Shown here: piece by piece, positions 51,729 to 60,197 of the stretch
How positions within the stretch are numbered: position 1 is the stretch's first letter
How the letters are laid out: each line of letters opens with the position of its first letter
Assembly (NCBI RefSeq): GCF_018122735.1
Contig: NZ_JAGRRD010000001.1
Coordinates: forward strand, 4,833,486 to 4,897,485
DNA from: Azoarcus sp. L1K30
Lineage (GTDB): Bacteria; Pseudomonadota; Gammaproteobacteria; Burkholderiales; Rhodocyclaceae
Direction of reading: 5' to 3'
DNA length: 64,000 bases
Notes under the pieces: model-generated
What the model saw: only the letters and a program-made list of their open reading frames with translations
What the model was told of the DNA's origin: nothing
The model's database searches: none
Made by a program: the position numbers and the translations under genes

Positions 51729-53540
51729 ATGAAGACCATTGTGCTGAACCTGTCGCGCAGCGCCCTGTGGGCCGGCGCTGCTGTTTGTGCCTTGCCGGTC
51801 GCGGCCGCGGACTGGCAGGTATCGGGTCTGGTCCGTGAGGAGATCGCGGTGCGGGCCGGTGGCCACGAGAACCCGGCCAATCAATCGGGCAATCGCTTCA
51901 ACGGCGTCACCGTCGCCAACACCGGCCTGGGGCCGCTGTTGGCACCGGGCGTGGCCCCGTCGACCTTTGCACGACCGGACAGCCTGTCGGAGTCCACCTC
52001 GTTGAACATGTTCGCCACCCGCATGGAGTTGAGCGCGGACGCCAAGTTCAACGAATCCTTCGCGGCCCATTTCAAGCTGCGTGGCTTCTACGACGGCGTC
52101 GGCCAGATCGAGGATGCCTACAAGTACGAGAACATCTTCGAGCAGGAGTTTCGCGGCAGTCGCGGCGGTACGCCCTTTGAGGCGGCTCGCAAGGACTGGA
52201 TGGTGGACGTGCCTGTTGCCCATCTGGATTACAACGACGGACCATTGTGGCTGCGCCTCGGGAACCAGCAGATCGCTTGGGGCGAGGCGATCTTCTTCCG
52301 TGTGCTCGACGTTCCCAATGGTCTCGACCTGCGTCGTCACTCGATCCTCGACGTGGCCGCCGAGGAGTTCTCGGACAAGCGGGTGCCGTCCTTCGGCCTG
52401 CGCGGCAGCTTCCGGGTCAACAACGACTGGGAGATCGAAGGCTTCTCCCAGCGCTTCCAGCCCTCCATCCTGGCCGGCGACAATTCCCCCTACAACACCA
52501 TCCCCGCGCAGTTCACGGTGCAGGAGCGGGCCGGTTATCAGGACGTCAAGAACGACTGGAATTTCGGCGGTCGCATTCGAGGCAACATCGGTGACGTCGG
52601 CGTGCAGTTCATGGCGGTCAACCGGCGCAACCCGGACGGGGTCGTGCGCTGGACCGATTCGAAGTCTGGCATGCTCGGCGGCACGGCCTTCCAGGCGGGC
52701 ACCGGACAAGGCGTCTACAGCTCGGCTGAATGGTTCGAATACGCCAGTCTTGTGGGGCTGGACGGCATTGGCGGCCTTGAAACCGCGCTCAACGAGTTTC
52801 CGGCCACGCTGGGCCTGGGGTCGCTCGGTGTAGCAGGCGGTTGCGGCGCCAACGTTACCGGCAATCAGATCTCGATTCCTGGCAAGGCGGCTGCAGGTTG
52901 CATTCTGGATACTTTCTTCGATCCAGTGGTGGGGATGGGCAACCTCAAGGGGCATCTGGCGCGTGAATATCCGCGCGAGACCGTTCTCGGATTCAGTGCG
53001 AACCATGTATTCGAGGGCGAGCCCGATTCGCTTCTTGATCAACTCGTAGCGCGCTTCGAGCTGTCCTACACGCCGGACAAGAAGTTCACGAATCCGACCC
53101 TGTCGCGCCATTACATCAAGGAAGACGAGACCCAGTTCGCCTTCATCTTCGAGAAGTACCACAAGTTCAGCGCGTCCATGCCGGCCACCTACATCGTGGC
53201 GCAATGGCTGCACAAGAGTTCGAGTGACCTCTACGGCCGCCATGTGTCCGGGCTCAGCAACAAGCCGGGTGAGCGGCCGCGCGGCATCGACAGCTTCAAC
53301 GCCGTGGCGCTGGCCATCCAGCAGCCCTCGAGCACGCTCGAATGGCGCGGCGACCTCACCGTGCTGACCGACCTGCGTGGCGGCTGGCTGATCCAGCCCG
53401 GGGTGAAGTGGAAGCCCAACCGCCAGATGCAGCTCGACATCTACGCCAACATCATCGAGAGCGATGGCGGCTATGACGACTTCGCCGCCAACCTCGAGAA
53501 CGCCAACGAGGTCTTCGTGCGCGGCACCTGGTACTTCTGA
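51729..53540 (+). CDS. DUF1302 outer-membrane protein
   Basis: The 603-residue protein has a signal peptide (about 1-27). Beta-rich sequence ends in a C-terminal aromatic (GTWYF), the outer-membrane barrel sorting signal. DUF1302 motifs include LRLGNQQIAWGEAIFFRVLDVPNGLDLRR and SFGLRGSFRVNNDWEIEGF. Barrels of this family accompany MMPL/DUF1329 genes in pathways for steroids, terpenes and other hydrophobic substrates and are thought to let them through the outer membrane. GAGGAGACAAG precedes the ATG. Confidence 0.85.
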   Translation: MKTIVLNLSRSALWAGAAVCALPVAAADWQVSGLVREEIAVRAGGHENPANQSGNRFNGVTVANTGLGPLLAPGVAPSTFARPDSLSESTSLNMFATRMELSADAKFNESFAAHFKLRGFYDGVGQIEDAYKYENIFEQEFRGSRGGTPFEAARKDWMVDVPVAHLDYNDGPLWLRLGNQQIAWGEAIFFRVLDVPNGLDLRRHSILDVAAEEFSDKRVPSFGLRGSFRVNNDWEIEGFSQRFQPSILAGDNSPYNTIPAQFTVQERAGYQDVKNDWNFGGRIRGNIGDVGVQFMAVNRRNPDGVVRWTDSKSGMLGGTAFQAGTGQGVYSSAEWFEYASLVGLDGIGGLETALNEFPATLGLGSLGVAGGCGANVTGNQISIPGKAAAGCILDTFFDPVVGMGNLKGHLAREYPRETVLGFSANHVFEGEPDSLLDQLVARFELSYTPDKKFTNPTLSRHYIKEDETQFAFIFEKYHKFSASMPATYIVAQWLHKSSSDLYGRHVSGLSNKPGERPRGIDSFNAVALAIQQPSSTLEWRGDLTVLTDLRGGWLIQPGVKWKPNRQMQLDIYANIIESDGGYDDFAANLENANEVFVRGTWYF

Positions 53541-53575
53541 GCGTCCATCGACCAGCGATCAGACAAGGAGCAGGT

Positions 53576-54364
53576 GTGGAATCGAATGCACTGGAAGGGA
53601 AGGTGGCGCTGGTGACCGGGGGCGCACGCGGCCTCGGCGCCGCAATCGCCAGGAGTCTGGCCGCTGCGGGCGCCCAGGTGGTGGTCACGGATGTGGACGA
53701 GGATGCCGGACGGGCGGTGGCCGCACCGCTCGATGGCCTGTTCGTCCGCCATGACGTGACCAACGAAGCTGACTGGGCAGAGGCCGTGAAGCGCACGCTC
53801 GAGGCCTTCGGCGCGCTGGACGTGGTGGTCAACAACGCCGGCATCGAGACCGCCGCGCTCATGATTGATTGTGAGCTCGACGATTTTCGCCGGGTGCTGT
53901 CGGTCAATGCGGACGGCTGCTTTCTGGGCACCAAATGGGCCATGCGCACCATGCGGCCCGGCGGTGCCGCGGGCCGGGGTGGGGCGGTGATCAACCTGTC
54001 CTCGGTGGCGGGTCTGGTGGGCGTGGTCGGCCTGGGCGCCTACTGCGCGGCCAAGGGCGCGGTGCGCCTGCTGACCAAGTCCGCCGCCATGGAGAGCGCG
54101 CGCCTGGGCTATGGCGTGCGGGTCAACTCGATCCACCCGGCCATCATCAAGACCGACATGGGCGTTGCCGTCGTCAATTCGCTGGTGGACCTGGGGCTGG
54201 CCGCCGACGCGGACGCGGCCGAGGCGCTCATGCAGCAGATGCATCCCATGGGCTACGGGCGCCCCCAGGACGTGGCCGAGGCGGTGCGCTATCTGGCCGC
54301 CGGCAGCGGGCGCTGGGTCAATGGCGCCGAGCTCGTGCTCGATGGTGGCCTGACCGCCGGCTGA
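53576..54364 (+). CDS. short-chain dehydrogenase/reductase
   Basis: The 262-residue enzyme is a classical SDR. The NAD(P) motif TGGARGLG is at 14-21, and D39 after VVVTDV points to NAD preference. NNAG is near 87-90, and the active-site serine (NLSSVAG) and YCAAK (Y-x3-K) near 157-161. It matches 3-alpha/3-beta-hydroxysteroid and cyclic-alcohol dehydrogenases in family terms. GTG start with AAGGAG five bases upstream. It may oxidise the hydroxy group of a ring or chain intermediate. Confidence 0.87.
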   Translation: MESNALEGKVALVTGGARGLGAAIARSLAAAGAQVVVTDVDEDAGRAVAAPLDGLFVRHDVTNEADWAEAVKRTLEAFGALDVVVNNAGIETAALMIDCELDDFRRVLSVNADGCFLGTKWAMRTMRPGGAAGRGGAVINLSSVAGLVGVVGLGAYCAAKGAVRLLTKSAAMESARLGYGVRVNSIHPAIIKTDMGVAVVNSLVDLGLAADADAAEALMQQMHPMGYGRPQDVAEAVRYLAAGSGRWVNGAELVLDGGLTAG

Positions 54365-54398
54365 GGCGCGTGTGCCGGAACAACAACAGGAGACAACA

Positions 54399-55361
54399 AT
54401 GAAACGAAAGACAGTGACCGTCTTCGCGGCCACCGGCCATGCCGGCACGGCCTGCGTGGAGGAGCTGATCCGCCAGGACGTGTTCGACGTTCAGGTCCTC
54501 GTCCGGGAAGGGCGGCTGCAGGAGAAGTCCTCCTCCGGCCTGCTCACCTCCGACGACGAAAAGCAGCAGCGCTGGGCCGACTGGCAGCGGCGCGGCGTCG
54601 TCATCAAGCATGCCGACGTGACCGATCACGCCTCGCTGATCCCGGCGCTGCAGGGGACCGACTACCTGGTGTCCTGCGTGCCGCTGTTCGCCACCGAATC
54701 GCAGTACCCGCTCATCTGGGCCGCGAAGCAGGCCGGCGTCGAGCGCTTCGTGCCCTCGGAATACGGCTTCATCTACGAGTGGGAGCAGTTCTGGCCGACG
54801 GCCAATGCCCACCGCACGGCGGCGGCCCAGAAGGCCTTCATCCGCCGGGTGATCGAGCTGGCCGGGCTGGACTTCACCATCATCCCGGCCGGCCTGTGGA
54901 TCGAGTACTTCATGGCCGAGCCGGTGGCGGTGATGGGCGATGGCGACACCAAGATGTCCTGGTCCTGCCCGCAGGACGTGGGCCGGATCATCCCCCATGT
55001 GCTCGCCCACCCGGCCTCGCGCAATGCGGTCTGCCCGGTCGCACCGACCGCCTATCTCACCTGGAACGAGTTGCTCGATGTGCGCGAGCGCCTGCTCGGC
55101 CGTCCCATCGAGCGTCGCTACATGAACCACGCCGACTGGTGCCGGGCCTATGACGAAGCACCGGAAGGCGCCATGAAGGCGATCGTGGGCATCGGGGTGA
55201 CCGCCACCGAATGCCCCGAAGGCATGCCCCTGTGGGCCAACTGGAACGCCATGCATCTGCCCGAGTTCCAGGGCACGCCGCTGGACCGCCTGTTCCCCGA
55301 CTACATCGAGCCGCGGGTGCGCGAACTGGAAGCGGCGATGGCCGCCCTGGCCGAGGCTTGA
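54399..55361 (+). CDS. NmrA/isoflavone-reductase-like NAD(P) oxidoreductase
   Basis: The 320-residue atypical SDR has an N-terminal Rossmann motif FAATGHAGTACVEEL. GVERFVPSEYGFIYEWEQF and a lysine near 138 (AAAQKAFIRR) match the isoflavone reductase/PCBER-type pattern. Such enzymes reduce double bonds or ketones of aromatic-like compounds, but bacterial members are often uncharacterised. AGGAGACAACA precedes the ATG at 54399. Same operon, 34 bases after the SDR. Confidence 0.8.
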   Translation: MKRKTVTVFAATGHAGTACVEELIRQDVFDVQVLVREGRLQEKSSSGLLTSDDEKQQRWADWQRRGVVIKHADVTDHASLIPALQGTDYLVSCVPLFATESQYPLIWAAKQAGVERFVPSEYGFIYEWEQFWPTANAHRTAAAQKAFIRRVIELAGLDFTIIPAGLWIEYFMAEPVAVMGDGDTKMSWSCPQDVGRIIPHVLAHPASRNAVCPVAPTAYLTWNELLDVRERLLGRPIERRYMNHADWCRAYDEAPEGAMKAIVGIGVTATECPEGMPLWANWNAMHLPEFQGTPLDRLFPDYIEPRVRELEAAMAALAEA

Positions 55362-55380
55362 GTACTTTCGAGGAGACGAC

Positions 55381-55815
55381 ATGAACCTGAGTACGAGTGC
55401 CGCGGGGCTGCCCGTGCGCAGCGGCAGTTTTTCCGGCTGGCGGCTGATGTTCCGGCTCGCCGGGGTGTTCAACATCGCGGTGGCGATCCCGCTGTGGTTC
55501 GCGCCGGTGGCGGTGTGCACCCTGTTCGGCTTCGAGCCGGTGCCGGTGGACATCCTCTATACCGACCTGTTCGCCGTGCTGGTGATCACCTTCGGCATCG
55601 GTTACTGGCGCGTGGGGGCGAACCCGGTGCGCAACCGCGTGATGATCGAGAAGGGCATCATCGGTAAGCTGCTGGTGGTGCTGGTCGGCTACCAGCACTT
55701 CCTCGCCGGCACCACCAGCCTGCCCTTCGCGGCGCTGGTGACCGGCGACCTGGTGTGGGCCTTCTTCTTCTGGCGCTATCTGCGCACCCATCCGGAGCAG
55801 GGGCGCGCGGCATGA
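55381..55815 (+). CDS. small four-helix membrane protein, unknown family
   Basis: The 144-residue protein has four predicted membrane helices (about 20-45, 57-75, 92-107, 112-130) and no catalytic motif I can recognise. A conserved-looking charged loop RVGANPVRNRVMIEKGIIGKL lies between helices 2 and 3. It is translationally coupled to the next SDR gene (ATGA). It could be a helper of transport or a membrane anchor for the reductases. Confidence 0.72.
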   Translation: MNLSTSAAGLPVRSGSFSGWRLMFRLAGVFNIAVAIPLWFAPVAVCTLFGFEPVPVDILYTDLFAVLVITFGIGYWRVGANPVRNRVMIEKGIIGKLLVVLVGYQHFLAGTTSLPFAALVTGDLVWAFFFWRYLRTHPEQGRAA

Positions 55816-56582
55816 GCCGGCTCGATGGCAAGCATGTGCTGGTGACCGGCGCCGGCCGTGGCATCGGGCTGGCCACCGTGGCCGCCTGTCTCGACGCGGG
55901 CGCCCGGGTGTTGGCCACCGACCTCGCCCCCAAACCGGGCGAGGCGCTGCAGGCCCTGATCGACCGCGACCTGCCGGTGGATTATCGGCAGCAGGACGTG
56001 ACCCGGGAGGCGGATTGGGCGGCGATCGCCGCCCATGTCGAGCAGCACTGCGGTGGCGTCCTCGACGTGGTGGTCAACAACGCCGGCATCGCCCTGATGG
56101 GCACGGTCGAGGACACCGCCCTGGGCGACTGGCAGCGCACGCTGGACGTGAACCTCACCGGCGTCTTTCTCGGCACGAAAACGGCGGTGCGGCTGATGCG
56201 TGCGCGCGGCGGCTCGATCATCAACGTCTCGTCCATCGAGGCCATGATCGGCGAGCCGCTGGTGGCGGCCTACAACGCCTCCAAGGGCGGGGTGCGCACC
56301 TTTACCAAGTCCGCAGCGGTGCATTGCGCCCGCCAGGGCTACGGCATCCGCGTCAATTCGATTCACCCCGGTTTCACCGACACCGCGCTGGTCTCGGGCG
56401 CGGTCGCCACCCTCACGCCGGATCGGGCCGCAGATTTCGTGGGTGATGTGATGCGACGCATCCCCATGGGGCGGCTGGCCCGGCCTGAGGAGATTGCACG
56501 CCCCATCGTCTTTCTTGCGTCCGACGATGCGTCCTACATGACCGGTGCCGAGCTGGTCGTGGATGGCGGGCACCTGGCCTGA
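55812..56582 (+). CDS. short-chain dehydrogenase/reductase
   Basis: The 256-residue classical SDR has TGAGRGIG at 12-19 and D36 in ATDLAP, suggesting NAD. NNAG is near 93-96, and the catalytic serine (INVSSIEA) and Y-N-A-S-K near 154-158. The C-terminus ends TGAELVVDGG. It resembles cyclopentanol/hydroxysteroid dehydrogenases at family level. It shares the operon with another SDR (53576) that is similar in kind but clearly distinct. ATG overlaps the upstream stop (ATGA). Confidence 0.87.
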   Translation: MSRLDGKHVLVTGAGRGIGLATVAACLDAGARVLATDLAPKPGEALQALIDRDLPVDYRQQDVTREADWAAIAAHVEQHCGGVLDVVVNNAGIALMGTVEDTALGDWQRTLDVNLTGVFLGTKTAVRLMRARGGSIINVSSIEAMIGEPLVAAYNASKGGVRTFTKSAAVHCARQGYGIRVNSIHPGFTDTALVSGAVATLTPDRAADFVGDVMRRIPMGRLARPEEIARPIVFLASDDASYMTGAELVVDGGHLA

Positions 56583-56618
56583 CGGCCGCGACAATTCATT
56601 CGACAAGGAGAGACATCC

Positions 56619-57602
56619 ATGTTCAACGCCATTCTGGTCGACAAGGGCGAAGGCGGTTATGTGGCTTCACTGGCTGCTGTGGAGGATGCCCGGCTGCCCG
56701 AGGGCGACGTGACCGTGCGCATCACCTATTCGACGGTCAACTACAAGGACGGTCTGCTCATGACCGGCCGCATCCCGCTCATCAGCCATTTTCCGATGGT
56801 GCCGGGCATCGACTTCGCCGGCACGGTGGAGGCCAGTGATCACCCCGACTGGAAACCCGGTGATGCGGTGCTCGTCAATGGCTACGGTCTGGGTGAGCGC
56901 CACTGGGGCGGGCTGGCGCAGCGCGCGCGGGTCAAGGGCGACTGGCTGGTGCCGCTGCCAGCGGCCTTCACGCCGCGCCAGGCCATGGCCGTCGGCACCG
57001 CGGGCTACGCAGCCATGCTGTGCGTGATGACGCTTGAACGCCACGGCATCGAGCCCGCCGACGGTGACATTTTGGTGACGGGTGCCAGCGGTGGGGTGGG
57101 CAGCATCGCGATCGCGCTGCTGTCCGGTCTGGGCTATCGCGTCGTGGCCGCCACCGGCCGGCCGCAGGAGGCGGACTATCTCAAGGCGCTGGGGGCGGCC
57201 GAGCTCATCGACCGCGCGACGCTGGCCAGCCCCGGCGAGCCCATGCAGGCCGAGCGCTGGGCCGGTGCCATCGATACTGCCGGCAGCCACACGCTGGTGA
57301 ACGTGGCGGCGCAGGTGCGCTACGGCGGGGCGATCGCCGCCACCGGGCTGGCCCAGGGGCTTGACCTGCCGGCGACGGTGCTGCCTTTCATCCTGCGCAA
57401 TCTGGCCCTGTACGGCGTCGATAGCGTGAACGCACCCATGGCGCTGCGGCGCGAGGCGTGGTCACGGCTGGCGCGGGATCTTGATGCTGCGCGGCTCGAG
57501 TCCATGGTGCGCGAGATCCGGCTCAGCGAGGTCATCGGGATGGCGCCGGAGATTCTTGCGGGCCGGGTCCGTGGTCGCTTGGTCGTCGACGTTGGCAATT
57601 GA
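56619..57602 (+). CDS. AcuI/YhdH-type quinone oxidoreductase-like reductase
   Basis: The 327-residue zinc-free medium-chain reductase has STVNYKDGLLMTGRIP, the AcuI signature. VPGIDFAGTVEAS, GYGLGERHWGGLAQ and the NADPH loop VTGASGGVGSIAIALLSGLG follow. AcuI reduces acryloyl-CoA to propionyl-CoA with NADPH. In a pathway that yields a C3 or branched enoyl-CoA this fits the end stage; reduction of another enoyl-CoA is equally possible. Last gene of the first block; 168 bases follow before the second acyl-CoA dehydrogenase. Confidence 0.87.
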   Translation: MFNAILVDKGEGGYVASLAAVEDARLPEGDVTVRITYSTVNYKDGLLMTGRIPLISHFPMVPGIDFAGTVEASDHPDWKPGDAVLVNGYGLGERHWGGLAQRARVKGDWLVPLPAAFTPRQAMAVGTAGYAAMLCVMTLERHGIEPADGDILVTGASGGVGSIAIALLSGLGYRVVAATGRPQEADYLKALGAAELIDRATLASPGEPMQAERWAGAIDTAGSHTLVNVAAQVRYGGAIAATGLAQGLDLPATVLPFILRNLALYGVDSVNAPMALRREAWSRLARDLDAARLESMVREIRLSEVIGMAPEILAGRVRGRLVVDVGN

Positions 57603-57770
57603 CGAAGCAGTCGTTCGCGCTGCTACGGGGTTTCTTCCTGCTCCATCCCTCGAATCGCTTTTGGTCTTTCTTGGGCTGATCCTGTTATCGGGCCAGCGAG
57701 TGTCTGGCTGGAACAGGGGCGGGAAGGAAAATCAGCGATGAAGCGATTCATGGCATCAGGAGCAACATAG

Positions 57771-58916
57771 ATGAGTAGTAACGCAGACCCTAATCTTCAA
57801 CTCCTCCACGATATGGTCGTGCGCGCGCTTGAGCAGGAAGTCGCCCCTTATTACCAATCCTGGGAAGATGCGGGCGGTATGCCTCGCAGCGTCTGGAACA
57901 CATTGGGTAATGCAGGGCTGCTCGGCATCGACATGCCCGAAGAGTATGGCGGCGCAGGCGCCGGATTCGAGATCACACAGCTCACCGCCGAGGAGATCGC
58001 GCGGCAGGGATTTGGGGGGCTGGCAGCCGGGTACAACATCCACGCCAACATTGTCATGCCCTATCTGCTTCACATCGGCACCGACGCCCAGAAACGTCAA
58101 TGGCTTCCGCCAATGGTCACTGGAGAGGTGGTCGGTGCTATTGCGATGACCGAGCCCGGCGCCGGAAGCGATCTGGCCGCAATGCGGACCACGGCCGAAC
58201 GCACGGCCGACGGTTGGCGTATCAACGGCGCAAAAGTGTTCATTACCAATGGCATTCACGCTGATCTCGTCATTGTTTGCGCCAAGACCGACCCCAGGGC
58301 GGGCGCCAGGGGGGTTTCATTGTTTCTCGTAGACACCCGTTTGACCGGTTTTTCGAGGGGCAAGCCAATTCGGAAAATTGGGCAGCATACGGGAGATACG
58401 GCCGAATTGTTTTTTACGGATCTCGTTGTGCCGGCAGACGCGTTGCTGGGTGAGGAGGGGCGCGGATTTTCCTATCTCATGCAGGAATTGCCCAGGGAGC
58501 GGCTCTCCGTCGCAGCCCATGCACTGGGGGCCACGGAAGGAGCCCTGGCATTGACGGTGGACTACGTCCAGCAACGAAGGGCATTTGGCCAGTGCGTGAG
58601 TGATTTCCAGAATACACGTTTCAAACTTGCCGAAGCCAAAGCGCAGATCGAAGTGGCCCGTGCCTATTTCAAGCAATGTACCGAGAAGTACCGAAACGCC
58701 GAAATGACAGCCGTCGACGCTGCGATCCTGAAGCTGCATCTCACTGAAATGCAGTGTGGCGTGACCGATACATGCCTGCAGTTCTTCGGTGGATATGGCT
58801 ACACCGTCGAATACCCGATCTCGCGCTTCTTTGTCGACGCTCGGGTTCAAACGATCTATGCGGGGACATCGGAAATCATGAAGGAAGTCATTGCCAGATC
58901 GATGTTCGGAAAGTAG
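57771..58916 (+). CDS. acyl-CoA dehydrogenase
   Basis: The 381-residue flavoenzyme has the full classical motif set: AIAMTEPGAGSDLAAM, INGAKVFITNG, QRRAFGQ, CLQFFGGYGYTVEYPI and IYAGTSEIMKEVIAR. It dehydrogenates an acyl-CoA and passes electrons to ETF. It differs strongly from the first acyl-CoA dehydrogenase of the island (41395). AGGAGCAACATAG precedes the ATG. It starts the second block (57771-62464), whose codon usage looks less GC-biased than the first block. Confidence 0.92.
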   Translation: MSSNADPNLQLLHDMVVRALEQEVAPYYQSWEDAGGMPRSVWNTLGNAGLLGIDMPEEYGGAGAGFEITQLTAEEIARQGFGGLAAGYNIHANIVMPYLLHIGTDAQKRQWLPPMVTGEVVGAIAMTEPGAGSDLAAMRTTAERTADGWRINGAKVFITNGIHADLVIVCAKTDPRAGARGVSLFLVDTRLTGFSRGKPIRKIGQHTGDTAELFFTDLVVPADALLGEEGRGFSYLMQELPRERLSVAAHALGATEGALALTVDYVQQRRAFGQCVSDFQNTRFKLAEAKAQIEVARAYFKQCTEKYRNAEMTAVDAAILKLHLTEMQCGVTDTCLQFFGGYGYTVEYPISRFFVDARVQTIYAGTSEIMKEVIARSMFGK

Positions 58917-59009
58917 CCCGTGCCGCGCTGGAAAAGATGCACGACGCGCCGACGGTCCCGTGCGGACTGAATCGAGCGCAATCAAGAGACACACGTTGGA
59001 GTACGAGCG

Positions 59010-60197
59010 ATGCAATTGAAGGGTGTTGTGATTCTGGATGCGGCACGAACCGCGATCGGGGATTTCGGCGGGAGTCTTTCCGCCGTCAAGCCGGTGGAGC
59101 TGGGTACGGCTGCGGCAGCCGAAGCCATTCGCCGCTCCGGGGTGCCGGCTGAAGACATTGACCACTCGGTGTTTGGTCACATCATCACCACCGGACCGGC
59201 AGATGCCTATCTGGCACGACACATCGGTTTGAACGTGGGCCTGCAAAAGAGCTCGGCAGCGTTCAATGTCAATCGTTTGTGCGGCTCAGCCGTTCAATCG
59301 GTCATTTCAGCAGCGCAAATGATCATGCTGGGGGACAGTCGGATTGCGCTCGCAGGCGGAGCGGAATCCATGAGCCAGGGCGGCTATCTGCTGCCTGGTG
59401 TAAGGCAGGGGTTGAGATTGGGCCGCGGCGAGGTGCTTGATCTGACGGCAGACACCCTGAGCGACCCGTTCGGCAGTGGTCACATGGGCATGACGGCGGA
59501 AAACATCGCCCGCGAATACGGGCTCACGCGCACGGATCTCGATGCCTTCTCCGTCGAAAGTCATCGTCGTGCATGCGAGGCTATCGAGGCGGGGCGTTTC
59601 GATGCCCAGATCGTGCCGGTCGTCGCACGACATGGTCGAAAGGAGATCACGGTCAGTCGTGACGAGCACCCGCGTGCAGAGACCACCCTGGATTCGCTTG
59701 CTCGCCTGAAGCCGGCATTCAGGAAGGACGGGATCGTCACGGCGGGCAACGCATCCAGCCTGAATGACGGGGCGGCCGCGATGGTTCTCACGAGCAGGGC
59801 TGAAGCGGCGCGCCGCGGGCTCAAACCACGCGCGTGTCTGCGTGCATACGCTTTCGCAGGTGTCGCCCCCGACATGATGGGGCTCGGACCGATTCCGGCG
59901 GTTCAGCGGGTGCTTGCCGACACTGGCTTGAAGGTCACCGATTTCGATGTCATCGAATCAAACGAGGCATTTGCGTCGCAGGCCATCGCAGTGGCCCGCT
60001 CGCTCGGCTTCGATGAAGCCAAGGTCAATCCGAACGGCGGCGCAGTCGCTTTGGGGCATCCGGTCGGTGCGACGGGCTCGATCATCATCGTCAAGACGAT
60101 TGCCGAGCTTGAGCGCATCGACGGTCGCCTCGGCCTTGTCACCATGTGTATTGGCGGGGGGCAAGGGATCGCACTCGTGGTGGAGCGCCTGGCATGA
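59010..60197 (+). CDS. acetyl-CoA C-acyltransferase (thiolase II)
   Basis: The 395-residue thiolase has all catalytic elements: C91 (NRLCGSAVQ), H351 region (VALGHPVGATG) and C381 region (TMCIGGGQG), plus NEAFASQA. It cleaves 3-oxoacyl-CoA to acetyl-CoA and a shorter acyl-CoA. Here it forms a set with the following bifunctional protein, whose ATG overlaps its stop (ATGA). Unlike the SCP-x-type thiolase at 45528 it has the second cysteine, so both thiolytic types are in one island. Confidence 0.93.
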   Translation: MQLKGVVILDAARTAIGDFGGSLSAVKPVELGTAAAAEAIRRSGVPAEDIDHSVFGHIITTGPADAYLARHIGLNVGLQKSSAAFNVNRLCGSAVQSVISAAQMIMLGDSRIALAGGAESMSQGGYLLPGVRQGLRLGRGEVLDLTADTLSDPFGSGHMGMTAENIAREYGLTRTDLDAFSVESHRRACEAIEAGRFDAQIVPVVARHGRKEITVSRDEHPRAETTLDSLARLKPAFRKDGIVTAGNASSLNDGAAAMVLTSRAEAARRGLKPRACLRAYAFAGVAPDMMGLGPIPAVQRVLADTGLKVTDFDVIESNEAFASQAIAVARSLGFDEAKVNPNGGAVALGHPVGATGSIIIVKTIAELERIDGRLGLVTMCIGGGQGIALVVERLA

